Positions 1 to 6,844 of a stretch of 29,072 nucleotides of DNA are shown here, piece after piece. Both the position numbers and the translations under genes were made by a program. Source of the DNA: Gp6-AA40 sp050742535 (GTDB lineage: Bacteria; Acidobacteriota; Vicinamibacteria; Vicinamibacterales; UBA2999); the NCBI GenBank assembly GCA_050742535.1, contig JBOGIQ010000032.1, forward strand, positions 1-29,072, written 5' to 3'. How positions within the stretch are numbered: the first letter of the stretch is position 1; each line of letters begins with the position of its first letter. A model generated the notes under the pieces. It was given only the letters and a program-made list of their open reading frames with translations. It was not told where the DNA came from and ran no database searches.

Positions 1-1
1 G

Positions 2-247
2 CCAATCCACCTCACACATCGTGAGTTCGAGATCCTGCGATATCTGGCGGAGCGTCGGGACCGTGTCGTCCACCGCGACGAGCTGCTACGCGAAGTCTGG
101 GGCATTGTTGATGGGTCCACGACTCGCTCTGTCGACTTTGCGATTTCACGGCTGCGCAGAAAAATCGAGCCGAAACCACCGGAGCCGCGGTTCCTGCGCA
201 CCGTCCATGGGGATGGCTACTCGCTGACAGTGGACCGCGATAAATAG
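2..247 (+). CDS. OmpR/PhoB-type response regulator, C-terminal DNA-binding domain (5' truncated by window)
   Basis: The frame opening at base 2 reads without a stop to TAG at 245-247 and gives the last 81 residues of a response regulator. It starts with LTHREFEILRYLAERRDRVV, the opening helices of the winged-helix effector domain. It continues through LLREVWG, the recognition helix TTRSVDFAISRLRRKI and the wing hairpin FLRTVHGDGYSL, all classic Trans_reg_C features. The receiver domain with the phospho-acceptor aspartate lies left of the window. A protein of this family binds promoter DNA as a dimer once phosphorylated by a partner histidine kinase. The kinase is not visible here, and the next gene is 120 bp away and unrelated. 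Family assignment is firm; the target is unknown. Confidence 0.9.
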   Translation, partial: PIHLTHREFEILRYLAERRDRVVHRDELLREVWGIVDGSTTRSVDFAISRLRRKIEPKPPEPRFLRTVHGDGYSLTVDRDK

Positions 248-367
248 AGCCCGAACCCGAACCGCAACAAACTGCGACATCCGTCTCCGTCAAGTCCCGA
301 TACTTTTTCTTTCACGCCGTGGCCGTGCTCCGTCTCTGCCAGCAGCGCGTATTTGCGGGAGCATGTT

Positions 368-2647
368 GTGACGAGTCGATTTCGAGTTGTATTGACCATA
401 GGGGTCATCGCCTCCGTCGGCGGATGGCTGTGGGCATCGGTCCGCGTGCATGGGCAGCAGCCGCAGCGCGCCCCCGTGGCGGCTGAACGCTATCTCACGG
501 GCGTCGTGCAGGGTCCGAAGGGACCCGAAGCGGGCGTGTGGGTCATCGCCGAAACGAAGGACCTGCCAACGAATTTCATCAAGATCGTCGTCACTGACGA
601 CCAAGGGCGGTTCATGGTCCCTGAGCTGCCGAACGCCTCTTATCACGTATGGGTGCGCGGGTACGGGCTGGTCGATTCGAAGCCGATCCAGACGAAGCCG
701 ACCGCGACGGCGATGATGCTGCGCGTGAACGCTGCTGTCACCCCGCAGGAAGCCGCCAGAGTCTATCCCGGCGACTACTGGCTGTCGATGCTCGAGATCC
801 CCTCGGAAAAGGAGTTCCCCGGCACGGGTCCGCAGGGCAACGGTGTGTCGCCGAATATGCAGTCGCAGGCGCAGTGGATGCACGCGCTCAAATCGAACTG
901 CAACTTCTGCCACCAGCTGGGCAACCCCATCACGCGCGATCTCACGCACGTGTTCAAGGGCAAGCCGGAGCTGAAGACGCATGAAGAGGCGTGGGAATGG
1001 CGCCTCGGCGTCGGCGTCCGCGGCAGCCAGATGTACGGCGTGCTGAACCAGCAGGGGCAGCAGCGCACGCTGAAAGCGTGGGCGGACTGGTCGCGCGCGA
1101 TCGAAAAGGGCGCAGTTCCGCCCGCGCCGCCGCGACCGCGCGGCGTCGAGCGCAACGTCGTGCTCACGCTGTGGGACTGGGGCACCGACCACTCGTTCAT
1201 GCACGACGAGATCACGACGGACCGCAACCGTCCGACCGTGAACGGCGGCGGACCGGTCTACGCCGTGTCAGCGGGACACGGCACCCTCGTCATGCTCGAC
1301 CCGAAGACGCACACGACCGAGGAGCTCGAAATCCCGACGCGCGAGCCGCGCGAGAAGGTGCCGTCGCGCTTCCCGCGTCCCAACCGCCCGTCGTTCTTCT
1401 TCGGCGACACGCACCTCTGGTCGAACCCGCCGTACAACCCCGCGGATCCGCACAACCCGATGCTCGACAGCAAAGGGCGCGTCTGGCTGACGTCGAAGAT
1501 CCGCGACAACCAGAACCCGGCGTGGTGCACGGACCCGGCCAACCGGTACGCCGCGTGGTTCCCGGTCAAGAGCAGCGGACGCCAGGCGGCGTTCTACCAT
1601 CCGCGTAACAAGCAGTTCACCACCGTCGATACGTGTTACGCCACGCACCACCTGTATTTCGATACCGACGCCAACGAGACCGTGTACTTCAACGAGCTCT
1701 CGGGTCCGCTCGTCGGCTGGATCGACACGAAGGTCTACGACGAGACAACGGACGAGCAGAAGGCCGTCGGCTGGTGCGGTCAGGTCGTTGACACGAATGG
1801 CGACGGCCGAATCACGCGGCCGTGGAACCGCGTCGCGCCCGGACAGGTCTCGCTGCTCTACGCCGGTGATACGGCAGGTGACGCGGCCGGCGCCGCGGCC
1901 GCGGCACGGGGCGCCGGTGGCCGCGGAGCGGCTGCTCCGACATTCGATTCAACGCTCGATACGCAGGTCGGCTTCAATCTGTACGGCGTGATGCCCAGCC
2001 CGGCGGATAATTCGGTGTGGGGTGCGTCGGAAAGCTTCCCGGGATACATCGTGCGCGTTGACCGCGGCAACAATCCGCCGGAGTCATGCATCACCGAGGT
2101 GTTCCGCGTGCCCGCGCCAGGTCTCGACCCGCGCGGGATCGACGTGGACAGCAAAGGCGTCGTCTGGACGGCGCTGGCTGCCAGCAGCCACCTCGCGAGC
2201 TTCGATCGGCGCAAGTGCAAGGCGCTGACTGGCGCCCGGAGGGTGGACGGCACCGACTGCCCAGAAGGCTGGACGCTGTACATGACGCCGGGTCCGAAGT
2301 TCAAAGGCACCGACATCCCGTCCGACTTCCACTATTACAACTGGGTGGACCGTCACAACGTGATGGGTTTCGGCGCCGACACGCCGCTCGCGAACGGCTC
2401 GAACTCCGATTCGCTGCTGGTGCTGAATCCGCAGACGCGGCAATGGATCACGCTGCGCGTCCCATATCCGCTCGGCTTCTACTCGCGCGGCATGGACGCG
2501 CGTATCGACGACGCGAAGGCCGGGTGGAAAGGCCGCGCGCTGTGGGCCAACTACGGCACGCACTTCGTGTGGCACATCGAAGGCGGCAAGGGCACCAAGG
2601 GCAAGATGGTGAAGTTCCAGGTGCGGGACGACCCGCTCGCGCGCTGA
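368..2647 (+). CDS. Secreted protein: carboxypeptidase-regulatory domain, single CXXCH site, lyase-like beta-propeller
   Basis: A 759-residue exported protein. I prefer GTG at 368 over TTG at 353 because GGGAG (357-361) sits 6 bases upstream and the signal peptide then starts cleanly (MTSRFRVVLTIGVIASVGG). Residues ~40-120 look like a carboxypeptidase-regulatory Ig-like domain (LTGVVQGPKGPEAGVWV, then DDQGRFMVPELP). A single haem-type motif C178-N-F-C181-H182 follows. The remainder looks like a Vgb/SMP-30-like beta-propeller, with DSKGRVWLTS and DSKGVVWTAL blades and an Ala/Gly-rich linker near residues 500-520. Families of this build occur in Acidobacteria; a lyase or redox role is inference. 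No cytochrome partner is nearby. The gene ends 94 bp before the convergent ferredoxin reductase, and I see no clear hairpin terminator between them. Confidence 0.85.
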   Translation: MTSRFRVVLTIGVIASVGGWLWASVRVHGQQPQRAPVAAERYLTGVVQGPKGPEAGVWVIAETKDLPTNFIKIVVTDDQGRFMVPELPNASYHVWVRGYGLVDSKPIQTKPTATAMMLRVNAAVTPQEAARVYPGDYWLSMLEIPSEKEFPGTGPQGNGVSPNMQSQAQWMHALKSNCNFCHQLGNPITRDLTHVFKGKPELKTHEEAWEWRLGVGVRGSQMYGVLNQQGQQRTLKAWADWSRAIEKGAVPPAPPRPRGVERNVVLTLWDWGTDHSFMHDEITTDRNRPTVNGGGPVYAVSAGHGTLVMLDPKTHTTEELEIPTREPREKVPSRFPRPNRPSFFFGDTHLWSNPPYNPADPHNPMLDSKGRVWLTSKIRDNQNPAWCTDPANRYAAWFPVKSSGRQAAFYHPRNKQFTTVDTCYATHHLYFDTDANETVYFNELSGPLVGWIDTKVYDETTDEQKAVGWCGQVVDTNGDGRITRPWNRVAPGQVSLLYAGDTAGDAAGAAAAARGAGGRGAAAPTFDSTLDTQVGFNLYGVMPSPADNSVWGASESFPGYIVRVDRGNNPPESCITEVFRVPAPGLDPRGIDVDSKGVVWTALAASSHLASFDRRKCKALTGARRVDGTDCPEGWTLYMTPGPKFKGTDIPSDFHYYNWVDRHNVMGFGADTPLANGSNSDSLLVLNPQTRQWITLRVPYPLGFYSRGMDARIDDAKAGWKGRALWANYGTHFVWHIEGGKGTKGKMVKFQVRDDPLAR

Positions 2648-2741
2648 TCAGCAATCGGCGTCGGAGCATAGGCGGACGTCAAGAACGTGCCAGTCGCGGC
2701 GAGCAGGACTCCGGTCGGGGTCGCACCACGGGATTCCAAGG

Positions 2742-3944
2742 CTACGAAGCGACCGTTCCTGATACGGCAGCGTCCCACGAGGCGCAGGCGGCGAGCAGCC
2801 TCCTGTACTTGATCAGCGCGCGGGGTTGGTTCACGGCGAGACACGCGACGACGCGATCGCCGCGCCGGAAGAGCGCCGTAAGCTGTCTGTCGGCAAGCGA
2901 TCCGTCGACAATCACCATCTCGTCGTGCCGACGTGCGAGACCGATGAACTGGATTTTGCGGTCGTACTGATCCGACCAGAAGTAGGGCACGGACGAGAAG
3001 CTGGTAGACGCCCCTGGGCCGGCGAGCGCGTTCTCCGCGGCGTGCACGCCCTGTTCCACTGCGTTGGTCCAATGCTCGATCCGCGGCGAATCGCCGTGCC
3101 ACCGGTTGGCGACGCGGGCCACATCGCCGGCCGCATACACACCCGGAGCGGCTTGACCGGCGCCGTCGCAGACAATGCCGTTGTCCAGAGTGAGGCCGGC
3201 AGGTTCGAGCCACTCCGTATTTGGAGTGACACCGATGCCGACCACGACTAGGTCGGCGCCTATCCGAGAGCCGTCGGAGAGCGCGACCCCGGCGACGCGC
3301 GCCTCGCCGATGACGTCGGTTACGGTCACCCCGGTGCGAAGATCCACGCCGTGGTCGCGGTGCATGGCCGCCACCATCTCGCAGAGCGTTGGCGCCAGGA
3401 TCGGGGAAAGCGGGACGGGAAGCGCCTCGATCACGGTGACGTGCAAGCCGCGAGCGCGGCACGAGGCGGCGACTTCGAGGCCGATGAACCCTGCACCCAC
3501 GATCGCGACGCGGGGCGCGTTCATCAGTTCCCGCCGCAACGCGATCGCGTCGTCCAGACCGCGCAAGACGAACAAGCCTGCGCGTGGGGCAATGCCGGGG
3601 AGGGTCCGGGCGCGCGCACCTGTCGCGATAATCAACCGGTCGTAGTCGGCCCAGGTGCCATCGGCGAGGGTGACGCGCCTCACACGCAGGTCGACCGACG
3701 TCGCGGGCACGCCAAGCCGCATGTCGAGCGCGAGCGCGTCGTACCCGTCCTTCCTGTGGAACAAGGCCTGGTCCGGCTCCAAGGTGCCTTGGAGGACCTG
3801 CTTCGACAGGGGCGGTCGATCGTAGGGGCGATGTGGCTCGTCGCCGATGATGGTCAGCTGGCCGTCGAATCCCCGGGCGCGCAATGTCTCGGCCGCGCGC
3901 AAGCCGGCGAGGGAGGCGCCAACGATCGCGATTCGGCGCAGCAT
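2742..3944 (-). CDS. NAD(P)H:ferredoxin oxidoreductase, FAD-dependent (rhodocoxin/putidaredoxin-reductase type)
   Basis: 400 residues, normal for the family. A Rossmann FAD site lies at the N-terminus (IAIVGASLAG, residues 5-14), followed by PYDRPPLSK, the signature of ferredoxin reductases of class-I P450 and dioxygenase systems. A second Rossmann motif VAIVGAGFIGLEV near residue 150 binds NAD(P)H. GVYAAGDVA near residue 265 is the second FAD-contact motif, and a Reductase_C domain closes the protein. It should pass electrons from NAD(P)H through FAD to the ferredoxin encoded immediately upstream (9 bp gap, same strand). ATG at 3942-3944 has no strong ribosome site, so coupling to the ferredoxin stop is likely. 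No P450 or oxygenase gene is in the window, so the terminal acceptor is unknown. Confidence 0.93.
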   Translation of the reverse strand: MLRRIAIVGASLAGLRAAETLRARGFDGQLTIIGDEPHRPYDRPPLSKQVLQGTLEPDQALFHRKDGYDALALDMRLGVPATSVDLRVRRVTLADGTWADYDRLIIATGARARTLPGIAPRAGLFVLRGLDDAIALRRELMNAPRVAIVGAGFIGLEVAASCRARGLHVTVIEALPVPLSPILAPTLCEMVAAMHRDHGVDLRTGVTVTDVIGEARVAGVALSDGSRIGADLVVVGIGVTPNTEWLEPAGLTLDNGIVCDGAGQAAPGVYAAGDVARVANRWHGDSPRIEHWTNAVEQGVHAAENALAGPGASTSFSSVPYFWSDQYDRKIQFIGLARRHDEMVIVDGSLADRQLTALFRRGDRVVACLAVNQPRALIKYRRLLAACASWDAAVSGTVAS

Positions 3945-3953
3945 CGGAGGCAG

Positions 3954-4145
3954 TCACTCTTCGATCGAAATCGCTCCCGTTGGACACTCCCGCACAGCCT
4001 TGTCCACTTTCGCACGCAAATCTTGTTCGGGCGTCTCGTTCAGGACGTGCAGTGCGCCGTCGTCGCCAATCTCGAACACCTCCGGCGCCGCCTCCACGCA
4101 GAGCCCGTGGAGGTCGCATTGGCTCAAATCTACAACGACCTTCAT
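3954..4145 (-). CDS. [3Fe-4S] ferredoxin of the P450-partner type
   Basis: 63 residues starting MKVVVDLSQC, at ATG 4143-4145 with AGGA eight bases upstream. The cluster ligands fit CXXHXXC(X)nCP: C10-D-L-H13-G-L-C16 and C54-P55. The histidine at the position that is cysteine in [4Fe-4S] ferredoxins marks the small [3Fe-4S] proteins that feed bacterial cytochromes P450. The acidic body (PEVFEIGDDG) is typical. It lies 10 bp downstream of a tiny Lys/Gln-rich ORF and 9 bp upstream of its likely reductase, so all three probably form one minus-strand operon. The frame is open upstream to base 4412, but that extension is basic, low-complexity and overlaps the tiny ORF, so I reject it. Confidence 0.93.
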   Translation of the reverse strand: MKVVVDLSQCDLHGLCVEAAPEVFEIGDDGALHVLNETPEQDLRAKVDKAVRECPTGAISIEE

Positions 4146-4155
4146 GACTAGCGTC

Positions 4156-4269
4156 CTACGGAGTTCGCGGCCGGTTCTTATCCTGTTTCTTCTGTTGTTC
4201 TTCTTTCTGTTTGTTGACTCGCTGTTGCTCGTTTTTTGCCTTGTCTTTTTTGCCGCCTTTGTCTCCCAT
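4156..4269 (-). CDS. Small Lys/Gln/Glu-rich hydrophilic protein (37 aa)
   Basis: A 37-residue ORF, ATG at 4267-4269 and TAG at 4156-4158. It begins MGDKGGKKDKAKNEQQRVNK and ends KKQDKNRPRTP. GAAGGAG lies 7 bases before the ATG, a good ribosome site. The peptide has no hydrophobic core: it is almost all Lys, Gln, Glu, Asp and Asn, so probably a charged helix or disordered. MGDKG-start, lysine-rich proteins of 35-50 residues recur in bacterial genomes as uncharacterised proteins; I recognise the type but not a function. It stops 10 bp before the ferredoxin ATG, which argues for co-transcription. Codon composition is AAA/CAG-rich and clearly less GC-rich than its neighbours. Confidence 0.7.
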   Translation of the reverse strand: MGDKGGKKDKAKNEQQRVNKQKEEQQKKQDKNRPRTP

Positions 4270-4698
4270 GCCAGCTCCTTCGGGGCGATTGTCACTCGTG
4301 ACGGTGAGAGTCTACGCGTGACGCGGTGTGAGATGGAGAACTTCGCGACGCCAAAGCGCCTCGCCCGCCAGCTCGGCAACGATTCACCGTGACATTCCTC
4401 GGATAAGAGCACAGAGTGGATCCGAGCTTTCCTGACGCCCCTGTCCCATCCCGCGGCAGCCGCCTCACTAAAGCGTCGATCACTCGACGAGTGGAGGCGG
4501 CATGTTGGACTATCGGTTTACTGTCGCGGCGCAGCTTTCTCACCGAGAGCCGCTCGCGTATTCGGTCACCCCGAGAACGGTCCCGACGTTCGTGAGCCAG
4601 TTCACGAACCCACGACCACCGCAGGAGCAAATCGGACACAGCCATCCGAGCGGAGTATCGTGGCCGTATCGTTGGAGCAGCTCACGCAGGCGCCCTAT
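4270..4698. other. Gene-free stretch between the 37-aa ORF and the cold-shock gene
   Basis: No convincing gene. The minus strand has an open 117-codon frame (4292-4645), but it is Arg/Ser-rich without recognisable domains and has no ribosome site. In the frame of the cold-shock gene, past its stop, 52 sense codons run to TGA at 4540-4542 and include C-P-I-C-S-C-G-G-R-G-F. No usable start precedes them. The promoter of the ferredoxin operon should lie in the 4270-4350 part, but no clear -35/-10 pair stands out. Confidence 0.5.
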
Positions 4699-4902
4699 TT
4701 AGGTGGACGTGCGCCGCACATTCTCGGCCCGTGGACCTTTCGGTCCTTGCCCGACGTCAAACTCGACGCTGTCACCCTCGCGCAGATTGTCGAGTCCCTC
4801 GCCATACACCGCACTCTGGTGAAAGAAGTACTCCTTCCCTGTATCGTCTTTGATGAACCCAAATCCCTTATCAACTCGTAACGTTCGAATCGTTCCTGTC
4901 AA
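4699..4902 (-). CDS. Cold-shock protein, CspA family
   Basis: 67 residues, the standard length of a single cold-shock domain. RNP1 (KGFGFIKDD, residues 12-20) and RNP2 (YFFHQSAV, about 25-32) supply the aromatic surface that binds single-stranded RNA or DNA. EGDSVEFDVGQGPKGPRAENV is the usual C-terminal strand. The start is TTG at 4900-4902: GGAGG lies 6 bases upstream and a stop codon (TAG) sits in frame just before it, so no other start is possible. Proteins of this family melt RNA secondary structure and are often cold- or growth-regulated through a long leader. Here the upstream 30 bases (4931-4960) resemble those at 6701-6730. Confidence 0.95.
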   Translation of the reverse strand: MTGTIRTLRVDKGFGFIKDDTGKEYFFHQSAVYGEGLDNLREGDSVEFDVGQGPKGPRAENVRRTST

Positions 4903-4930
4903 CGTCCGCCTCCAATGCTAAACGCGCCGT

Positions 4931-4960
4931 TGTAGATGATTCTGTGTCTGCCGCTGCACC
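4931..4960 (-). promoter_or_regulatory. Upstream motif shared with 6701-6730 (copy 1)
   Basis: This 30-base segment matches 6701-6730 at 25 of 30 positions, with the core GACACA-N-AATCA-N-CTACA on the minus strand. It lies 29-58 bases before the cold-shock start codon. The other copy lies 47-76 bases before the minus-strand pseudogene at 6654. Equivalent placement and orientation suggest a shared promoter or leader element, but two copies are too few to define a site. Confidence 0.3.
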
Positions 4961-5049
4961 CAGGTTCCACAGATATCTAGAAAGCGCCGAACAATCACCG
5001 CAAACGCTTCAAGCTCAAGCCGTTCTAATCTACCATCTGCCAAGCACTT

Positions 5050-5115
5050 CAACAGCCGGCCGCGATCTGCCTTCTAAGCCGGGGGTCGCAGGTTCGAGCC
5101 CTGCCGGGCGCGCCA
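5050..5115 (+). pseudogene. Decayed tRNA-Arg (UCU), 3' half retained
   Basis: From 5071 the sequence carries a tRNA-Arg anticodon loop CTTCTAA (anticodon TCT), a variable region, an intact T arm (GCAGG TTCGAGC CCTGC), the acceptor strand CGGGCGC, G and encoded CCA (5113-5115). Upstream, TCAACAG and GCGATCTGCC still resemble D-loop and anticodon-stem sequence. The 5' acceptor strand (expected GCGCCCG) and D-stem are gone, and the anticodon stem TCTGC/GCCGG has a mismatch. It therefore should not fold as a tRNA. It is either an eroded gene or the part left when an element integrated into the tRNA 3' end. Confidence 0.6.
5103..5115 (+). repeat. 13-bp direct repeat of the tRNA 3' end, copy 1
   Basis: gccgggcgcgcca, the acceptor 3' strand plus CCA of the tRNA-Arg remnant. 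An identical 13-mer lies at 5210-5222. Repeats of a tRNA 3' end are what integrase attachment sites leave behind, though only about 94 bp lie between the copies and no integrase is present. Confidence 0.55.
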
Positions 5116-5209
5116 TCCGCCTCCGCTCGCGATGGCATCCAGCGCGAGGCTTCGGCGAGATGGCGCGAGAGTGCTTTTGCCCCGCCGTAGCGCGGACGCG
5201 CGAAGGTGG

Positions 5210-5222
5210 GCCGGGCGCGCCA
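5210..5222 (+). repeat. 13-bp direct repeat of the tRNA 3' end, copy 2
   Basis: Identical to 5103-5115 but without any other tRNA sequence in front of it. The preceding bases (ccgtagcgcggacgcgcgaa) look like a GC-rich dispersed intergenic repeat rather than a tRNA. Confidence 0.5.
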
Positions 5223-5342
5223 ACATGAAGGGAGTGCGGCACTACGTCGAAGGACGGTACTTACTTCCTTCCCCGGCGTGTCCGGTTCGAGCTGGGACGT
5301 CCGGTTGACCGCCGATCGCGCGAATGCTACGTTCGGCCGTCT

Positions 5343-5735
5343 ATGCCAATGACTCCTGCCGAGTGGCTCGCGGCCTACCGCGACGCATGGCTCCGGCGTG
5401 ACGCTGATACGGCGGCCGGGCTCTTCACCGCCGACGCGGTGTACGCGGAGCAACCATATCAGGAGCCGTTCGTCGGTCCAGCGGCCGTGCGCGATTACTG
5501 GGCGCGCGTCACGGCGACGCAGGCGAACATCGATCTGCGGTACGGCACCCCGATCACCGTCGGCAACCGCACGGCGGTCGAGTGGTGGACGACGCTGGAC
5601 AACGATGGCGTGGCGGTTACTCTCGCGGGGGCGTTCATCCTCATGTTCGACGACGCCGGTCTCTGCCGCAGTCTCCGCGAATACTGGCAGTTCACTGAGG
5701 GCACCCGCGAACCGAAGCCCGGCTGGGGCACGTGA
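5343..5735 (+). CDS. SnoaL/NTF2-like protein
   Basis: 130 residues with the cone-shaped NTF2/SnoaL pattern. An N-terminal helix AEWLAAYRDAWLRRDADTAAGLFTADAVY leads into the first strand. PFVGPAAVRDYWARV is the second helix, and alternating strands follow (TAVEWWTTLDNDGVAVTLAGAFILMFDDAGLCRSLREYWQF). The fold houses small ligands or acts as isomerase, dehydratase or polyketide cyclase, but sequence alone does not tell which. It may be a plain binding protein. Start ATG 5343 has no clear ribosome site; ATG 5349 in the same frame is possible. It converges on the SixA-like gene 45 bp away. Confidence 0.85.
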   Translation: MPMTPAEWLAAYRDAWLRRDADTAAGLFTADAVYAEQPYQEPFVGPAAVRDYWARVTATQANIDLRYGTPITVGNRTAVEWWTTLDNDGVAVTLAGAFILMFDDAGLCRSLREYWQFTEGTREPKPGWGT

Positions 5736-5780
5736 CGTCTCGACATCCAGCGACAGGGTCTGTCTATGATTCTGCGGCTC

Positions 5781-6284
5781 TCACCGCAGTTCTTTCGGTC
5801 GCCACACTCCGATCAACGTGCCGCGTGTCGCGGTGTCGAGCGCGGACCATCGTTCGATCGGCAGCGCAATCTGGGCGAGCGCAGCGGTCGGAAGTGGCTC
5901 CAACTCCCCGGTCAGCAGCGCGATGAGTTCTTCCAGGCCGGGATTGTGGCCGACGATCATCACGGTGGCGACGCCGTTCCCGACGTCGCTGTGTTCGACG
6001 ACGCTGCGCAACGCCGCGAGGATTTCCGTCGCGCTCGCGTGATACAGCCTGGGGTCCAGGAGAATCCGTCCCCCGGTCGCGTCGGCCATTGCCTCGGCCG
6101 TCCGGCGCGCCCGGACCGCGTCTGAGCTGACGATCAGTTCGGGAGTCAGTCCTTCTTCACGAGCGAGTTGTCCAATCCGGGGCGCATCCTTCTCACCACG
6201 CGCGTTGAGCGGCCGCTCGTGATCATCAAGGGCCGGATCATCCCAACTCGATTTGGCGTGTCGCAGAACCAGCAGCGTCTTCAT
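5781..6284 (-). CDS. Histidine phosphatase, SixA type
   Basis: 167 residues from ATG 6282-6284. LLVLRHAKSSWDDPALDDHERPLNARG contains the RHA catalytic signature (His9 is the phospho-acceptor) and the Arg/Asn segment typical of SixA. VSSDAVRARRTAEAM follows, and VGHNPGLEEL supplies the second active-site histidine. SixA proteins dephosphorylate phosphohistidine, for example on HPt domains or PTS proteins; here the substrate is unknown. The frame is open upstream to 6539, but that part is a shadow of the pseudogene in front (6317-6654), which ends 32 bp upstream on the same strand. The start lacks a strong ribosome site and may depend on read-through translation from the old upstream gene. Confidence 0.9.
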   Translation of the reverse strand: MKTLLVLRHAKSSWDDPALDDHERPLNARGEKDAPRIGQLAREEGLTPELIVSSDAVRARRTAEAMADATGGRILLDPRLYHASATEILAALRSVVEHSDVGNGVATVMIVGHNPGLEELIALLTGELEPLPTAALAQIALPIERWSALDTATRGTLIGVWRPKELR

Positions 6285-6316
6285 GCCGCAGCGCTCATGG
6301 TCTCGGGACCGCGCTG

Positions 6317-6654
6317 TCACTCCTCGCTGCGATAGGCCTCGACCACCATGAACTCGATCCACGTCTTTCCATCGTCGGACTTCTCCGCTCGCCATGTGAA
6401 GTGATTCTCGGAGATGTTCGTGTAAGGGGCGCGCGTATAAGGGTGGGCGGCCACCGGCTCCTTGAAGGCGTAGGTGATCGAACGACCTCCAGGACGAAGC
6501 GACCGAGCCACGTTGCCTGCAGCGTCTGCCACTCTTCATCGGCAGCGCGCACCCGCGCTTCGCACCGCCATCTACCGATGAGAAACCCGAATCGGGAGAG
6601 CGCTACAGGCGCATCGGGATTGGGCTTACCGAACTCCTGCTCGATCTGCTTCAT
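6317..6654 (-). pseudogene. Pseudogene: conserved FLxGRWxCEA protein with out-of-frame internal deletion
   Basis: Two halves of one protein lie in different frames. The 5' half starts at ATG 6652-6654 with GGAGGA eight bases upstream and reads MKQIEQEFGKPNPDAPVALS, RFGFLIGRWRCEARV and WQTLQATWLGRFVL. The 3' half, in another frame from about 6500, reads SITYAFKEPVAAHPYTRAPY, TNISENHFTWRAEKSDDGKT, WIEFMVVEAYRSEE and stops at 6317. From memory, intact relatives are about 160-170 residues with roughly 60 residues (YxIADEYRM... to ...xVDG) between LGRFVLDG and the SITY strand. Those are missing here, and the join at about 6501 is out of frame. The family resembles DUF1579-like lipocalin-fold proteins; function unknown. 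A sequencing error cannot explain the loss of that many residues. Confidence 0.65.
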
Positions 6655-6700
6655 GGATGATGTCCTCCGATGCGGACACGTCGGCCGGCGCAAATTGCGG

Positions 6701-6730
6701 TGTAGCTGATTGTGTGTCTGCTGCCTCACC
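6701..6730 (-). promoter_or_regulatory. Upstream motif shared with 4931-4960 (copy 2)
   Basis: 25 of 30 bases match 4931-4960. It sits 47-76 bases before the minus-strand pseudogene start and about 115 bases before the TonB receptor on the other strand. It could therefore serve either gene. Confidence 0.3.
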
Positions 6731-6844
6731 GGCTGGCAACCCCGTTTTGCCCTTAGACATCTTCTTGTCTTGACATGGCGCCCTCGCGGGCACACCATCC
6801 GCGCGTCAGAGCCAACCGGTAACACGACTCTTCAGGAGGCCCAG

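Larger units (their letters stand above)
4903..5342. other. Gene-free 440 bp holding tRNA remnants and a 13-bp direct repeat
   Basis: No protein gene seen. It contains the leader of the cold-shock gene, a degenerate tRNA-Arg (5050-5115) and a second copy of the tRNA 3' end 107 bp further on. A GC-rich spacer separates them, with a ctcgcg/cgcgag inverted repeat (about 5124-5147). Open frames antisense to the tRNA (5030-5242 and 5049-5453, minus) spell ARPAGLEPATPGLEG and GRARTCDPRLRRQ. These are well-known false proteins produced by reading tRNA-Arg genes backwards, and this supports the tRNA origin. Confidence 0.6.

Noticed and set aside
290..1204. Minus-strand 304-codon ORF opposite the propeller gene
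   Set aside because: His/Arg/Leu-rich antisense shadow of a well-supported gene; no domain.
3954..4412. 152-residue version of the ferredoxin
   Set aside because: The extra 89 residues overlap the better-supported 37-aa ORF in another frame, and the ferredoxin itself has its own start and ribosome site.
5030..5453. Minus-strand ORFs spelling ARPAGLEPATPGLEG and GRARTCDPRLRRQ
   Set aside because: These are familiar artefacts of reading tRNA-Arg genes on the wrong strand; the tRNA remnant lies exactly there.
6770..6798. TTGACA at 6770-6775 as promoter of the TonB receptor
   Set aside because: No -10-like hexamer at 16-18 bases downstream.
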